Source: Rachicladosporium sp. CCFEE 5018 (lineage: Eukaryota; Ascomycota; Dothideomycetes; Cladosporiales; Cladosporiaceae). Taken from it: a DNA stretch of 64,000 nt. The notes beneath the pieces were generated by a model. The model had not been told where the DNA came from, made no database searches, and saw only the letters and a program-made list of their open reading frames with translations. A program made the translations under genes and the position numbers. Shown here piece by piece: positions 45,244 through 54,757 of this stretch (positions within the stretch are counted from its first letter, which is position 1; every line of letters begins with the position of its first letter). The stretch covers positions 52,617-116,616 of the forward strand of contig KZ111148.1 in assembly GCA_002077045.2 (NCBI GenBank). Reading direction: 5' to 3'.

Positions 45244-47522
45244 ATGGGATTCTATGCTGATATAAACGCCGAGAAGAGCTATCATCGGTGTATCTTTCTG
45301 AGCTGCGCGCTCGGACTTGCAGGACTATGCAGCGTCTACCCACTGGCATGCTTCAAGAAGTTCTCTGGCAAAGAGAGGGCAAAGCTCAACAGGGAAGTGA
45401 AGGATCTGGAGCATCACCAGAAAGAGGTCCTCGACAAGGAGCTTCATCCACGGCGAGTGAAGCATCGGGATCACTCGGCACCCCGTACTTCACACCGTCC
45501 TCGACACCACAGCCGCCATTCTTCAGCGAGGCCATCGAGGGACCGCCGGCGCGAGGACGAGGTGTACGACCTACAGTTCCGCCCAGCAGAGCCCAAGAGA
45601 CACAGAACGACATCCTGCGATCGACAGCTGGATCGCGAGAGGGCGGAGAGGCATGGAGGGCACCCGCCTCCACGCAGATATCACCACAGCTCGTGGGAGC
45701 CAGTGTTGGGTCCCATAGCGTCCTGACCAAATCGTCTGACAAGACCGTTCGTCAAGGTGTCCTTCCTGCTGTGAGCACCGCGTCGCTCCAGGATGCCACT
45801 CCGCTCCCAGCCACCAATCAAGATGCAGAGTCGAGGCGTTCCGATTCTGCTGTTGACACTGGCGATGTCGGCGAGATACACTTCGAGAAGTTCAAGTTCA
45901 AGGACTCACCCCCAAAGACGCCAAGCTCTGATGAGTCTGGACTCAACGACAGCGTGCACTCTTCTTCCACCAGCATCGCACATCTGTATCGCCATGCCCG
46001 CTCGGATATGGCACTGTTCAAGAAGCACAGTAAGCCACTTGCGCATCGGAAAACGAAGAAGCTGATATACAGCGAGTCGGTACAGCCTTTGCGATCTCCT
46101 ACATATGGCAAACCCAAGGTCATTGAGGATAGCCGGGACCACTTGGAAGCAGAGGATCAAATCAACAGCCTTCAAGCCTTCCTCGAATCTACGACCAAGC
46201 GACCTATCGGCCCACTCAAACTACCACAATCGAAGCAGCTTCGCCAGGCAAAGTCAAGCGACTCGAGTGACCAAGTCTCACCAAGCAGAGGTCAGTCCAG
46301 GTCAAGGTCACCGAAGACTGCACCGAAGCCCGCTGCAGCCCCTAAGCGACCTGGTATACTGCGCTCCTCATCTTCACTCGACGTTACCAAGTCAGCAAGC
46401 GCGACCACACACGTTCAGACCAGCTCTCGTTCTCTGCTCGGCTCTCGACGACGTGCCCAACACGACTCGTCTGAAGAAACGACGCCCGCGAGCGCCCCCA
46501 TGGCCCACTCACCATTCCATTTAACTCTGCCCAAACGCGAGAGTCCGCGCAGCAAAGAGCCGAGACACCCTCCGCCGGAGGACCACTACTTCTCGAGTCT
46601 CCGCCTAAGCATGTCGAGCCGAGCTGGTTTCACACCAACGCTCGCACCTCGATCGCCGGATCAACCAGCACCATTGAGTCAGCGTCCAACGCCTGCAATC
46701 ATCGCGGTTGAGAAGGAACAGCAGGCTGTAGACACAGCATTTGGCCCGGTAGAGCCTGTGCAAAGGCGATCGAGCATCTTCGCAATGTTTGGGAAGGGCG
46801 CAATGCCAAAGGCGACGGATGCGCCGAAGCAAGCAGACGTCCCGTCTGCGAGCCAAGCCGCGGAGGAGGCCGCATCGTTGCTAGGCCCTATGTCGCCTCC
46901 AATCTCGCCATTGACCGATACAAGAGATCCCATGGAAGCAGGCATGCAGGTGCGCGGCCGTCGGCGAACTTCTCGAATGCATGATCAGCAGGCAACATCG
47001 TTGTTTGTTCCACTCACGCCTCTCCGAGAAGACTTAGATCGCACAAGGCGCGTGTCAATTGAGGCACCAGGGCGTGAAGGCAAGTTCCGGCCCGACGAGA
47101 CTCCGCAGCCTTCGCCAAGCGATCAATTCGCAAAGCAGCCTCCTGCTGCTAAACGCAGCCTTGTGGCCGGACTACCGATAGAGAGCTCGCAAGCTACAAG
47201 CAAGGGCCTCTTCGGCAAGCTGATAACGCATGCACAGCATCATGACGTGGCAGAGCCAGCGCACGCTATTCCCTCTCCGGCGAGTCTGAGGGCCCGACCA
47301 TCCTCAGTTATCGAAGAATTCGTCGCCGAGCTGCGTGGTGTTCCCAGTATGCGCAAACTCACCTTCATCGACAATGGCTGTAGTAGGCTCCTGAAGAAGC
47401 GCCGCTCTGGCTTCTCAGGCATGTCACAGCCGTCACGACCCAGTCTCAGAGCCTCGCTTAGCTTCAAGCGCAGCGCGACAGCCATGGCGCAGCCCACGAA
47501 GCCTCTTGACTTACAGAGTTAG
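45244..47522 (+). CDS. Large disordered protein of unknown function, ends at an in-frame TAG
   Basis: The coding signal starts in one frame (ATG 45244, with a hydrophobic stretch CIFLSCALGLAGLCSVYPLA and a Lys/Glu coiled segment) and continues to 47522 in another. A 92-bp intron at 45485-45576 (GTACTT donor, CTACAG acceptor) would join them, giving 728 residues; other junctions are possible because both frames stay open from 45288 to 45726. Most of the protein is Ser/Pro/Arg/Lys-rich. The best conserved-looking segment is near the end (SSVIEEFVAELRGVPSMRKL). The TAG at 47520-47522 is followed in frame by 127 more open codons, treated separately. No known domain; the N-terminal hydrophobic helix suggests membrane association. 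Confidence 0.6.
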
Positions 47523-47906
47523 GATCTTACAGTCACCGACTTCTCTCAAACATCTTTCGTTCAGCGCTACCACGATACTCGGCGCCATGAGCAGAGTATC
47601 ACGCGCGGTCACTGCGAAAGGGCGTTAGCGTCGGATCATCCAGCAGACAGTCATACGATCATCTCTTATGACCATGACGTTCCGGATCATTTGCCTGGAA
47701 GCCCACTATGTCCTGTTGAACTGAAGCATAAGACCAAGGGTCAAGGTATTTGTCCATTGCATGGAAGGCGGAGTGAGGTTGTTGCTGCAAGGGGTAAGGC
47801 TGATGCGAAGCGGTTAGGCAGCTTGGCTACGGCAAGACGAGAGCCGGAGATCGTGTTTGATAGTGGGGTTGCTGAAGAAGGAGAACATCAAGGCATCGGA
47901 GGCTAG
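47523..47906 (+). CDS. In-frame coding continuation after TAG (C-terminal part of the preceding gene?)
   Basis: Directly after the TAG the same frame stays open for 127 codons to a TAG at 47904-47906. It is protein-like: a TDFSQTSFVQRYHDTRRHEQ stretch and a compact Cys/His motif, SPLCPVELKHKTKGQGICPL followed by HGRR, which resembles a small conserved C-terminal module of fungal proteins. It has no ATG of its own near the start. It is most simply the C-terminus of the upstream gene, separated by a nonsense codon, a stop subject to readthrough, an unrecognised in-frame intron (for example 47383-47532, 150 bp) or a base error. The Cys/His similarity is a judgement, not a search result. Confidence 0.55.
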   Translation, partial: DLTVTDFSQTSFVQRYHDTRRHEQSITRGHCERALASDHPADSHTIISYDHDVPDHLPGSPLCPVELKHKTKGQGICPLHGRRSEVVAARGKADAKRLGSLATARREPEIVFDSGVAEEGEHQGIGG

Positions 47907-48384
47907 GGTGAAAGGTAGATAATGATCAATGAACGACGTACGACGGCATCCATTGCGCCCCTTCTGCTAGAGTCTGACTGCAAAGTCAATCCTCCGCTCT
48001 TCCGAAAGTCTGAAGAGCCTTCTGCCACTATCGTCCTCGCCGTGAGTGTCGTGTTGCACGTACGCCGTCCGTGAGAGAGCATCTTCTTAGAGATTTGCAT
48101 TTCGCACCGTCCTCTCCATAGTGCCCTTACAGCCCTCTGTTTTGTTACGATGCAAGGGATCGATGCTTAGGATAGGAGGTTCACCCCTTGAGATATTCAG
48201 GCTTCCGAGCGGAGGCAGAGTGAAGCAAAGCTCCCGTACAAATTTGATCGATCAGACATACAGCGCCCCGCCAGTGGGACCGTATAGCATCAGAGCATCG
48301 AGATTTTTCGGATAGGATTCTTCTAAATACAACATGGGTACAGAAGCATACTATAGTACATCTGCAGCGTCCGCGATCTCATTC
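47907..48384. other. Convergent intergenic region
   Basis: About 480 bp separate two converging genes. Only 3'-end sequence is expected, and nothing else is recognised. Confidence 0.5.
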
Positions 48385-49314
48385 CTAGCCTCGCCGCGTG
48401 GATTTTCGCCTGCCATCTTCCGTCTCCCCTCGCGAGTCCACGATGGGATCTACTTCCAGCATCGGTGCGTCGAAAGTCGCTTTACCTGGAATAATGCCTG
48501 TCACGCTTGACTTCGGCGGAGGGAACACCCACTTCGTCTCCTTCAGCCAATCTTCCTTTTCGCTGCCGGTGACTTCGTACCAAGTCCCTCTAACACGGTA
48601 CATCTGGATCATGCCGTCGTGATTGTCCGGATCTCTGGATAGAGTCGCTTCGGGGGTTGGTGCTTGCGATAGTCTTGGTACTTCTGTCACTGGTGCTTTT
48701 GGCGGAGCAGCACTCTCAGCTCTCGGTGTGGCTGATGGTCCATGCCGTGCAGAAGATGGTGCCGGACTCGCAGACGCGATCGATGACCGCGATGACTTTG
48801 GCCCTGGCATCAGTGATGCAGCTGGCAACTTTGCTGCAACACTCTTCTTTGCCACCTTGACGACAGGCAATACAGGCATCGACTCGTTTGCACCTGCGCT
48901 CAGTGCCAACAGTGCAGGCGTGATGACAGGCGCGTTAGCCAGACTCTGGATTTGCTGCGACTTCAGCTTCTTTCGTGGCGGTGCCGCACAACTTTCATCA
49001 CCCTGCAAGCTGTCTCGTCGCGAAGACGTGTTGGCAGCAGAAGGCGAGCTTTCGAGCACACTCCGCTCGCTGTAGACGTAAGAAGGGCCATTGACAGCAG
49101 CGTCTTGTGCTGCACAAGCGTCCAGAGCTGTGAAGTAGGGCCGTTTCAGGATTCGCTGAGGCTGACTGAGATGGCTTGGCAGCAGGATCTCACGAGGGGG
49201 CGCGTCCGTTGGGAGGGAGATAGGGACTACGACGTCGTCTTGACCGCGTATACCTTGAGCTTTGTCGTAGAGTTGCCATGATCGCGGTTGTAAAGGGATC
49301 GGTTGCCGCAGCAT
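48385..49314 (-). CDS. Unknown protein with a basic central region and conserved-looking C-terminus
   Basis: A single coding exon of 309 residues from ATG 49314. The frame stays open to another ATG at 49389, but that ATG overlaps a strong GTAAGT donor sequence reading away from an upstream exon. The upstream segment is therefore more likely a 5' UTR intron. The sequence begins MLRQPIPLQPRSWQLYDKAQ and has a PPRKKLK nuclear-signal-like patch. A long Ala/Ser/Pro-rich middle follows, then a compact C-terminal segment (MYRVRGTWYEVTGSEKEDWL) that looks folded. No family is recognised. A nuclear protein is a guess from the basic patch. Confidence 0.62.
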   Translation of the reverse strand: MLRQPIPLQPRSWQLYDKAQGIRGQDDVVVPISLPTDAPPREILLPSHLSQPQRILKRPYFTALDACAAQDAAVNGPSYVYSERSVLESSPSAANTSSRRDSLQGDESCAAPPRKKLKSQQIQSLANAPVITPALLALSAGANESMPVLPVVKVAKKSVAAKLPAASLMPGPKSSRSSIASASPAPSSARHGPSATPRAESAAPPKAPVTEVPRLSQAPTPEATLSRDPDNHDGMIQMYRVRGTWYEVTGSEKEDWLKETKWVFPPPKSSVTGIIPGKATFDAPMLEVDPIVDSRGETEDGRRKSTRRG

Positions 49315-50457
49315 AGTTCCGACGGTTTCGGGCAAATGGGTTTGCTGGGTTGTGTTGGTCGATGGACACGATGGTAAATGATGCTGCATACTTACCAGAG
49401 ACGCGCGTCGACGACACCGGCTCGGATATTTCGTCGATAGCTACCTCTGATGGATTGGTATCTGTCCAGCAGATAGTTCGAGATGAGCAAATGTTGTTAA
49501 AGGTCTAGATTGCCACGCGTAGAAGTCGCGAGAATATCGATCGAAGAAGAGTGAGGCCTGATACCAAATGAAGTATCGTCGCGTCGATGACGATGCAGAT
49601 GAATACAGTTTGACAAGATACCAGTGTGTGTAAGGACAGTATTGAATGAAATGTTTGTGTCGATGATGTAGAAGATCAGGGAGTGGTTGTGGCTTGGAGG
49701 AAGTACGACGTTTATTACGCGCTAGCGACCATCACAATAGCAGCCAATACAATCACGATCCGACCAATAGCGAGGCGCGATGACTGTATCGCCGAAGTCG
49801 TGTAGGACAACAGCACAGTAAGATCAACTAATCGATTCATTCGTAAATTTGCTGCTCGACACTGTGCCACAAGGCCTCCCCACTCGCCCTGCTGCCTGTT
49901 CGACCTGCGCCTTTGTCTCGGCCCAACGTCCGATGCACCTGTACGACAGCATACCCTCGTGGTGCGAGACCATCATTCCGACGCACAACAGCTCTTACAC
50001 ATCACGTTCTGCAGCATCGTCGCAAGTCATTGCATGGTGTGCGCAGTGCTGCTGATTTCAGGAGACCGGCGTAGGATGATATCTCGCTTCGCCAGAAATC
50101 AGGCCCCACTGATCAGGATGTCGTCGCCGGCATGATGTAAAACCCACGCAGACGCTCACCGAGACAAGAGTGATCGCACAGTACTGCTGCGAGCTGGCGG
50201 CGGTATGTGCTTTACTCTACTGCCACAGGATGCCTTGACGCTACCCAAGAGCATCATACCCGCTCATCTTTGGTCAGTAGCAGCGATAGTGGGGGGAGAA
50301 CAAAGCAGCACGACGATGTACAGTCATTCGTCGGGTCCGCTTCCAACGTCTGATGTGCCTTTCGGTGATCATATGTCTCCGGTAGCAAAGCCGCAGGTCG
50401 GTGTGCGAATTTTGATGACTTCGGGTATCGAACTAGTATCAGTACATACATGCATTT
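49315..50457. other. Intergenic region
   Basis: About 1.1 kb lie between the start of the unknown gene and the 3' end of thymidylate synthase, both on the minus strand. A GTAAGT donor near 49392 (minus strand) suggests a 5' UTR intron of the unknown gene. Nothing else is supported. Confidence 0.45.
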
Positions 50458-51486
50458 TCACACGCTCATCTTCATCGCGATGCCCTTATGCGGCTCATAC
50501 CCGATGACCTCGAAGTCCTCGACCTTCCAACCGTCAACGTCGCATCCAGGGTCCTTCGTGGTCTTGAGCTCAGGGAATACCCGCGGAATCCTTGTGATTT
50601 GCTGCTCTAGTGCTTCCCGATGATCCAGGTACACATGCGCATCACCCATTGTGTGCGTGAGCGAACCTGGTATCAAGTCCGCGCAGCGCGCAAGCATGTG
50701 CGTGAGTAGAGCGTACGAGGCGATGTTGAACGGCACTCCGAGTCCCATATCGCAGGATCGTTGGTACAGCAGTCCGTGAAGCGTCCCTCGCTTGCTGCCA
50801 TTCTCTCGTGTTGGCGCAGAAGCCGGAAACGAGACGTAGAACTGTGCGAACATGTGACAAGGTGGTAATGCCATCTTGCTCAGGTCTGCAGGGTTCCAGG
50901 CAGACAGAATGATTCGTCGCGAGCAAGGGTCCTTCCTTAGCTGATGCAAGACCGTAGCCAGCTGGTCCGCACCCTTGCCAGTATAGTCCGCATGGCAGTC
51001 CTGGTACTCAGCGCCGAAGTGCCGCCACTGGAAGCCGTAGACTGGTCCGAGATCGCCTTCCTCGCGGTCCTTAAGCCCAACAGAGTCCAGGTACTTTCGC
51101 GAGGCGTTGCCGTCCCAAATCTTGACGTTCTGATCCTGGAGAGTCTTGGCTGACGTGTCACCGGAGACGAACCAAAGGAGCTCGGCTATGACTGCACGGA
51201 GGAAGACTCGTTTCGTTGTCAGAAGTGGGAGAATCGGCGTCCCGGATGACGATGTGAGCGAGTACTTGTGTTGAGGTGGGAATGGGATTGCGAGAGTGCC
51301 AGTGCCTGTGCGGTCTGGGCGATGCTCTCCGTTACGCAGAATGTGCCGGATCAAGTCGAGATACTGATACTCTTCGTGAGATTCTCGAGGTGTTGCTGTG
51401 GTAGTGTCTGAGTTTGTCGGCTTGACCTTGAGCTCGACATTTGGTCCGCTTGCTGGACCAATGTCTTCGACTGCGACTGGCGACAT
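50458..51486 (-). CDS. TMP1: Thymidylate synthase
   Basis: A single exon of 342 residues. After a variable 40-residue N-terminus the protein follows thymidylate synthase closely: NGEHRPDRTGTGTL, RAVIAELLWFVSGDTSAKTL, LGPVYGFQWRHFGAEY, RRIILSAWNPADL, the catalytic Cys 210 in LPPCHMFAQFYV, QRSCDMGLGVPFNIASYALL and the closing MKMSV. It makes dTMP from dUMP and methylene-tetrahydrofolate in the only de novo route to thymidylate. The gene corresponds to yeast CDC21/TMP1. It diverges from MSP1 across 254 bp that contain an ACGCGT box 67 bases before this ATG, the element that drives G1/S transcription of this gene in yeast. Confidence 0.97.
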   Translation of the reverse strand: MSPVAVEDIGPASGPNVELKVKPTNSDTTTATPRESHEEYQYLDLIRHILRNGEHRPDRTGTGTLAIPFPPQHKYSLTSSSGTPILPLLTTKRVFLRAVIAELLWFVSGDTSAKTLQDQNVKIWDGNASRKYLDSVGLKDREEGDLGPVYGFQWRHFGAEYQDCHADYTGKGADQLATVLHQLRKDPCSRRIILSAWNPADLSKMALPPCHMFAQFYVSFPASAPTRENGSKRGTLHGLLYQRSCDMGLGVPFNIASYALLTHMLARCADLIPGSLTHTMGDAHVYLDHREALEQQITRIPRVFPELKTTKDPGCDVDGWKVEDFEVIGYEPHKGIAMKMSV

Positions 51487-51740
51487 GATGCCTGATTTGG
51501 TGAGCCTGGAAGATAGCCGACGTTGAATGTTGTAAAGTGGTCGCGTCTACACACGCGTCGATCAACATCGCGTATGTGCCACGGTGAAGTCCATCGTGCC
51601 TCGGCGAGACTTGCGGCCGCTGTGGCGGTGTGTGGCGTACCTGTCCTCTCTGGGATCACTCTCACATGCGATAATGTAACACAGATCGTAGCATTCAAGC
51701 ACCATCATCTTGAGTCCGCGATCGTGAATCACAGTACAGA
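51487..51740. promoter_or_regulatory. Divergent promoter TMP1/MSP1
   Basis: A 254-bp region between the ATGs of two diverging genes, so both core promoters and 5' UTRs must fit here. Several CGCG-containing motifs cluster in the TMP1-proximal half, including ACGCGT at 51553-51558. No TATA box is obvious on either side. Confidence 0.7.
51553..51558. promoter_or_regulatory. MCB element (ACGCGT) upstream of thymidylate synthase
   Basis: A palindromic ACGCGT lies 67 bases upstream of the thymidylate synthase ATG. The MluI cell-cycle box bound by MBF (Mbp1/Swi6) was defined on the yeast homologue's promoter. A six-base palindrome occurs by chance about every 4 kb, and other copies exist in this window. 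Position upstream of this particular gene is the main argument. Confidence 0.5.
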
Positions 51741-53057
51741 ATGGCTTCCAGCGACAATCGACACTGGGCGCACCTGATCCAGGAGGTGATTATTGGCGCC
51801 GGAACACTCATCTCCTGCTTCTACATCGCCCGCCAGCTGCTCTCACGCCTTGATCCTGATGCTGGCGCAAAGGCCGAATCGCAGAAGAAAGCACTCGCTG
51901 CCTCGGCGAGACTACAGAGCATCTTCGGTGGCAATCAGAAGCAGATCGAAGACAACGATGCGTACTCGTCCGATGAAGAGGACGAGGGCCGAGATCGAAG
52001 TGGTGTCCGGCCTGAGAAGGAGGACTTGGTGCTCAATTCATACGAGCAGACGATCGCCATGGAGGTTGTGAGTCCGGAGGAGATACCTGTGACATTCAAC
52101 GACATCGGAGGACTCGACAGTATCATCGATGATCTGAGAGAGAGCATCATATATCCTTTGACGCATCCCCATCTGTACTCCGCACATTCTTCGCTCCTCT
52201 CTGCACCATCGGGAGTATTGCTCTACGGACCTCCTGGCTGCGGTAAGACGATGCTGGCCAAGGCTCTGGCGCGGGAAAGCGGCGCTTGCTTCATCAACCT
52301 GCACATCTCGACCTTGACGGAGAAGTGGTACGGCGATAGTAACAAGCTCGTCGCTGCAGTCTTCTCACTGGCAAGGAAGCTACAGCCGACGATTGTTTTC
52401 ATCGACGAGATCGATGCAGTGCTCGGTCAACGCAGATCGGGCGAGCATGAAGCAAGCGGTATGGTGAAAGCAGAGTTCATGACGCACTGGGATGGGCTAG
52501 CAAGCTCGACCACAAAGGCAGGCGCGCAGCGAATATGCATACTCGGAGCTACGAACCGCATACAGGACATTGATGAAGCCATTCTCCGAAGGCTGCCGAA
52601 GAAGTTCCCTGTGAACTTACCTACAGCGAAGCAACGGCGGCAGATCTTCGAGCTGACGCTGAAAGACACTCGTCTGGATCAATCTACGCTGCCGGATGGG
52701 AAGAAGGCGTTGGACCTTAACATGCTTGTAAGACTAAGTGCGGGGATGAGTGGCAGTGACATCAAGGAGGCATGTCGGGACGCTGCAATGGTTCCAGTAC
52801 GAGAGTACATTAAGAGCACGCGAGGTCAAGAGAGAAAGCCACGAGACCGAAGAGATCGTCAACGAGGGGCTGCCACGCCAGCTGAGGAAGTCAGGGGGTT
52901 GTTGACGGACGACTTCTTTGGTCGACGAAGTGCTGCACCTCCTGCGTGGACAGAGTCAAGTCGGGCCAGCTCGAAGACGGTCGAGGACAGTAGTGAAGTG
53001 GGTAGCACTGGAAGTGGCAATACGGAGGAGGTTGAGTACTTCGACGATCCGGCGTGA
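51741..53057 (+). CDS. MSP1: Outer mitochondrial/peroxisomal membrane AAA ATPase MSP1 (ATAD1)
   Basis: A single exon of 438 residues. A membrane helix at about 11-30 anchors the protein with a very short N-terminal tail. An acidic linker follows, then one AAA module: FNDIGGLDSIIDDLRE at about 119-134, Walker A GPPGCGKT at 163-170, the pore-loop-like EKWYGDSNK, Walker B VFIDEID at 219-225, and a LGATNR/RRLPKKF sensor and arginine-finger region. Msp1 extracts mislocalised tail-anchored proteins from the outer mitochondrial membrane and peroxisomes. Yeast Msp1 has 362 residues. The extra length here is a charged Arg/Ser-rich C-terminal tail of about 75 residues. It shares its promoter with TMP1. 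Confidence 0.94.
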   Translation: MASSDNRHWAHLIQEVIIGAGTLISCFYIARQLLSRLDPDAGAKAESQKKALAASARLQSIFGGNQKQIEDNDAYSSDEEDEGRDRSGVRPEKEDLVLNSYEQTIAMEVVSPEEIPVTFNDIGGLDSIIDDLRESIIYPLTHPHLYSAHSSLLSAPSGVLLYGPPGCGKTMLAKALARESGACFINLHISTLTEKWYGDSNKLVAAVFSLARKLQPTIVFIDEIDAVLGQRRSGEHEASGMVKAEFMTHWDGLASSTTKAGAQRICILGATNRIQDIDEAILRRLPKKFPVNLPTAKQRRQIFELTLKDTRLDQSTLPDGKKALDLNMLVRLSAGMSGSDIKEACRDAAMVPVREYIKSTRGQERKPRDRRDRQRGAATPAEEVRGLLTDDFFGRRSAAPPAWTESSRASSKTVEDSSEVGSTGSGNTEEVEYFDDPA

Positions 53058-54156
53058 AAGTGTGAACATACTAGTCCTACCAACAACTCAACTCCTCCTC
53101 TAGGAAATCCCACCGCACCACACGCCGCGCCGGTACAGCATATAGATGTTCGCCGAACTTCTCGGACGCACAGCCACTCATAGTTGCACGCCATGTGGCT
53201 AAGCAGCGGGCGTACTCGCCAAGGCGCCGACCAATGTACGTCCGCGGGAGCATGGTAGGGCGCTATCTTGGGCGTACGGCGAGCCATACAGCGACTTGGC
53301 GCGTATCTCGAAAATGGACCAACCAACGACGGGTCACTGCCATCGCTGCGCCTTGGCCGCCATGCCACCGTCAGCACAGCGAATGCACACCGCGCGATCA
53401 CCTCCTCCTGTCGACGTCGGTGGCAGATGGACCGCATCTTCGCTCCAGTCAGCCCTACCACTCCCTTGTTAGATGGCTCTAGGACGAAGCTACGGCACCA
53501 TCAATCTGGCTCGAAGCTGGTACCTGCCGAGCTAAGCTCTGTTGGATAAATATATAGAACGATACACAGGCTTCGAGTATATACCGAGAAGATCGACATG
53601 CAACTGTTCCTGCATCCTAGGGTTCCATCACGTAACCTACTAGTAGGCAACCTGGTTCGATTCGATATCCTCAATAGCGTAGGGTACAGGCGAAGTCTGT
53701 TGTATATTTGCTGACCGCGCTGCGCCAGCTGTATGGGCCGATTGCCGGATTTCTGCCTCACACCGCTGCGCTATGAAGCGCAGTCGCAGAATGCCCCCGC
53801 GAGCGACAATGACCAAGCGCCGAAGATGCGAGACGCTTGAGTAGCGACGGGAGGGTGAAGTGTTTCCCTATAGCGACTCCTGCTGTTGCTTACACCCGCC
53901 GTTTTGTTGCAGACTTGAGCACATACAATTGTCATCGAAACGTCCTCATCGCGGCAGTCTCGCCAGCCAAAGGTAATGATAGATTTTGCGTCCTCGATCT
54001 CCAGTCCGTCGCTATATCTGCGCATTCCCGATTGCCTCTCTTCCATTTAGGGCATTCCATCTCAAAGGTCCACCATCAAAGAGCAACACATACACGTTAC
54101 CACCACCACCACCGCCCCTTGTATGCACCACCAACGCAAATCCAGCTCTACCAAAC
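53058..54156. other. Intergenic region
   Basis: About 1.1 kb between two plus-strand genes. A TATA-rich stretch near 53548-53556 and an ACC repeat (CCACCACCACCACCG) near 54102-54116 in the presumed 5' UTR of the next gene are the only notable features. The frame upstream of 54157 stays open to 53986 but reads low-complexity sequence. Confidence 0.45.
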
Positions 54157-54594
54157 ATGGCTCGCTCCACAATCCACACGAACATCTCCCACAAGAGCAG
54201 CTCGAACCAGGGCCGCGCCACCTCCTCTTCCCCCAACGACGCGACATCCGCCCTGCACTCGCAATCTCACCTCACTATATCCGGACCCTCGACGGCTCAA
54301 TCATCAGAAGCACCATCATCGTTCTGGCGATTCTCGCGCAAACTCGCCAAATTGCACACTACGCCCGGCCAGGGTCGCGACACGGACGCGACAGTCGAGG
54401 AACTCGTCGCAGCCATGCAGACGAAAGCCAAGCTCTCCGACGACAGTGAGGCCGGAACCAGGCTTCTGAGTAAGCTTGCCGAGGAGAGGAAGGTGAGGGA
54501 AGCTGAGAAAGATATATTGAAAGCCGCAGAGAGGGCGACAGGGGGCCACGGGGCGAGAAGGAACGTGAGGAGAGACCGATGGGGTGATTGTTGA
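54157..54594 (+). CDS. Small conserved-looking protein of unknown function
   Basis: A single exon of 145 residues from an ATG in an AAACATGG context. The first 65 residues are Ser/Thr-rich and disordered. A short aromatic-basic motif (SSFWRFSRKLAKLH) follows, then a Lys/Glu-rich amphipathic helix (RLLSKLAEERKVREAEKDIL) and a basic end, RRNVRRDRWGDC. No signal peptide or membrane helix. The composition, good start and clear end favour a real gene; an alternative frame overlapping it is low complexity. Its 3' end lies 163 bp from that of the converging RRP8. Family not recognised. Confidence 0.6.
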   Translation: MARSTIHTNISHKSSSNQGRATSSSPNDATSALHSQSHLTISGPSTAQSSEAPSSFWRFSRKLAKLHTTPGQGRDTDATVEELVAAMQTKAKLSDDSEAGTRLLSKLAEERKVREAEKDILKAAERATGGHGARRNVRRDRWGDC

Positions 54595-54757
54595 TCTGAG
54601 GAGGAGGACGATGGGGCGAGGGGCGGCCGTGAGCTATGGGAATGAGAGTTGAGGCTGCGGATGGCAAGTCGAGGATTGCACAGGGATCGGGAGACGCCGC
54701 TTTGGTGACTAGCTAGCCTCCAAGGCAGCGACTTGTCGGTTGCTGCATTGCGATACA

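Noticed and set aside
53646..53666. T-loop-like GGTTCGATTC sequence suggesting a tRNA
   Set aside because: No matching acceptor or anticodon arms at tRNA spacing could be folded by eye.
53837..54469. 210-residue plus-strand frame overlapping the small unknown gene
   Set aside because: Low-complexity His/Arg/Thr composition. The alternative frame starting at 54157 has a better ATG context and helical C-terminus.
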